Shown piece by piece: positions 4,703-5,859 of a stretch of 5,859 nucleotides of DNA. Every line of letters starts with the position of its first letter. Position 1 is the stretch's first letter. A model generated the notes under the pieces. It did no database searches. It had not been told where the DNA came from and saw only the letters and a list, made by a program, of their open reading frames with translations. The translations under genes were made by a program, and so were the position numbers. The stretch is taken from the NCBI GenBank assembly GCA_946494635.1, contig CAMMCS010000123.1, positions 1 to 5,859 of the forward strand, given 5' to 3'. This stretch comes from an uncultured Oscillibacter sp. GTDB taxonomy: Bacteria > Bacillota > Clostridia > Oscillospirales > Oscillospiraceae.

Positions 4703-4890
4703 TTTGTCTCCTCCTTTGTCAGGATCTTGCGGATGCTCTTCTCCGCCTTGCTGCGGGGCAGCATCAGCTCGTGCCCGCAGCCCAGGCACTTGAGCTTGAT
4801 GTCCATGCCCACCCGCAGGATCTCCCACTGGGTGGAGCCGCAGGGGTGGGGCTTCTTCAGTTCCACTTTGTCATGCAGATGCAGGTCCAT
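4699..4890 (-). CDS. DUF951 family protein (YyzM-like), 63 aa
   Basis: This small cytoplasmic protein matches DUF951 throughout. It has the family core VELKKPHPCGSTQWEILRVG, followed by DIKLKCLGCGHELMLPRSK. The C-x2-C in CLGCG, with the Cys of HPCG, suggests a metal-binding site. Length (63) is typical. The ATG at 4890 is preceded by GAGGAGG at a six-base gap. The biochemical role of the family is not established; in many Firmicutes it lies near translation or chromosome-maintenance genes. Here it is first in a two-gene unit with the 32-residue membrane peptide and divergent from an S1-domain protein. Confidence 0.93.
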   Translation of the reverse strand: MDLHLHDKVELKKPHPCGSTQWEILRVGMDIKLKCLGCGHELMLPRSKAEKSIRKILTKEETK

Positions 4891-4910
4891 GATCGGCCTC
4901 CTCAGTCAAA

Positions 4911-4938
4911 GCGGCCGGCTGGGCCGCATATAGTACCA
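4911..4938. promoter_or_regulatory. Divergent promoter region between DUF951 and the S1 protein
   Basis: The gap of about 80 bases between the two divergent genes must hold both promoters. On the minus strand TGG-TACTAT (4938-4930) resembles an extended -10. On the plus strand TATAGT (4929-4934) overlaps it. Neither has a good -35. A 6-bp inverted repeat, GCGGCC (4911-4916) with GGCCGC (4922-4927), lies beside them. These are candidates only. Confidence 0.3.
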
Positions 4939-4973
4939 GTATGAAATCAAGCGCCGCCGCAGCGGCAGATAGG

Positions 4974-5859
4974 ATGCGATTTGAAATGCCGGAAAATCAG
5001 CTGTACTTACCGGAGGGGCTGCGCCCTCCCGCCCCCTTGAACCCCGCCGCCCTGCGGGACGCACTGGAAGCAGGCGCCGTGCTGGAGAGCACGGTCCTGC
5101 GGTGCGACCAGAACCGGAGCCTCCACCTCTCGCTGGGGGGCATCCGTGCCCAGATCCCCCGGGCGGAAGCGGTGGCTCCCTGGATCAGCGGGGCGGATCG
5201 GGATATCGCTGTCCTCTCCCGGGTGGGAAAGCCCGCCTGCTTCATCGTGACGGCCCTGCAGGCCGACGAAAAAGGCGCGCCGGAGGCCCTGCTCTCCCGC
5301 AGGGCCGTCCAGGAGAGGGCCATGGACTTCTTCCTGGAGCACCTGCGCCCCGGATCTGTGGTGGCGGCCGTGGTGACCCACCTGGAATCCTTCGGCGCTT
5401 TTCTGGACATCGGCTGCGGCATCGTGGCCATGCTGCCCATTGAGTACATCTCTGTCGCCCGGATCTCCCATGCCGGGGAGCGGTTCCGGCCCGGCCAGAA
5501 GATCCTGGCGGCGGTGCGGTCCGTGGACCGGGAGAGGCGCCGCTTCACCATGACCCACCGGGAGCTGCTGGGCACCTGGATGGAAAACGCCAGCTGGTTT
5601 GCCCCCGGAGAGACGGTGCGGGGCGTGGTCCGGGGGATCAAGGAGTACGGCGCCTTCATCGAGCTGGCCCCCAACCTCTCCGGCCTGGCGGATGCCCGGG
5701 AGGGCCTGCGGCCCGGAGACGCGGTCTCCGTCTACATCAAGTCCATCCGGCCGGAGCGTATGAAGATCAAGCTCCAGGTCATTGAGAAGCTGCCGTCCCC
5801 CGCGGAGCCGGAGCCCCTGCGGTATCAAATCACCGACGGCGTGCTGGACCGGTGGGTCT
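4974..5859 (+). CDS. S1-domain RNA-binding protein (runs off right edge)
   Basis: The plus-strand frame from the ATG at 4974 stays open to the window end: 295 codons with no stop. The N-terminal part (about 32-113) resembles a degenerate S1-like fold (LESTVLRCDQNRSLHLSLGG, then AVLSRVGKPACFIVTAL and LLSRRAVQ). A clear S1 domain covers about 124-200: RPGSVVAAVVTHLESFGAFL, DIGCGIVAMLPIEYIS, then RFTMTHRELLGTW. A second covers about 209-270: PGETVRGVVRGIKEYGAFIE, LSGLAD, then MKIKL. Such proteins bind single-stranded RNA and resemble ribosomal protein S1; this is a two-to-three-domain clostridial type, not the full six-domain S1. The start is uncertain: in-frame ATGs at 4941, 4974 and 4986 all lack a convincing ribosome-binding site. 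It is divergent from the DUF951 unit. Confidence 0.87.
   Translation, partial: MRFEMPENQLYLPEGLRPPAPLNPAALRDALEAGAVLESTVLRCDQNRSLHLSLGGIRAQIPRAEAVAPWISGADRDIAVLSRVGKPACFIVTALQADEKGAPEALLSRRAVQERAMDFFLEHLRPGSVVAAVVTHLESFGAFLDIGCGIVAMLPIEYISVARISHAGERFRPGQKILAAVRSVDRERRRFTMTHRELLGTWMENASWFAPGETVRGVVRGIKEYGAFIELAPNLSGLADAREGLRPGDAVSVYIKSIRPERMKIKLQVIEKLPSPAEPEPLRYQITDGVLDRWV

Noticed and set aside
5007..5828. 273-codon open frame on the minus strand
   Set aside because: It is antisense to the S1-domain gene, whose plus-strand reading shows clear S1 motifs. The minus-strand product is a Gly/Pro/His/Arg-rich shadow of GC-rich codons.

Overview
The window looks like chromosomal DNA from a GC-rich, spore-forming member of the Firmicutes, most likely Clostridia of the Oscillospiraceae type (the Flavonifractor/Lawsonibacter/Oscillibacter neighbourhood). 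The signs are a spoIIGA-sigE sporulation pair, a T-box leader ahead of a valyl-tRNA synthetase, a DUF951 gene, an S1-domain protein and an ECF sigma/zinc-finger anti-sigma pair, with strong G/C bias at third codon positions. The genus is inferred from general knowledge, not shown by any marker gene here.

Left part (1-900, minus strand): the first 37 codons of valS lie at 1-112. A complete valine T-box riboswitch (about 601-858) with its own sigma-A promoter (865-893) sits far upstream. About 490 bases separate the T-box terminator from valS. They hold a decayed gene (151-580), read here as a YcxB-like membrane protein broken by two frame changes and an in-frame stop. A plus-strand gene for an unrecognised 175-residue protein (1067-1594) follows, with its own promoter (984-1012) and terminator (1622-1655).

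Middle part (1683-3393, minus strand): spoIIGA and sigE encode the sigma-E processing protease and pro-sigma-E, the first mother-cell sigma factor of sporulation. The spoIIGA frame has no stop where the protein should end. It stays open 185 bases into sigE, and a one-base change would bring in a stop that overlaps the sigE start.

Right part (3361-4935, minus strand): an ECF sigma factor and its membrane-anchored anti-sigma factor are translationally linked and lie between two strong intrinsic terminators, with an ECF-type promoter in front. Upstream of them is a two-gene unit of DUF951 and a 32-residue membrane peptide. A divergent plus-strand gene for an S1-domain RNA-binding protein starts near 4974 and runs off the right edge.

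Most of the window is ordinary housekeeping and sporulation sequence. I see no sign of a new defence or mobile system. The items most worth a second look are the broken gene trapped between a T-box and its synthetase, the missing spoIIGA stop, and the stand-alone unknown gene at 1067-1594.
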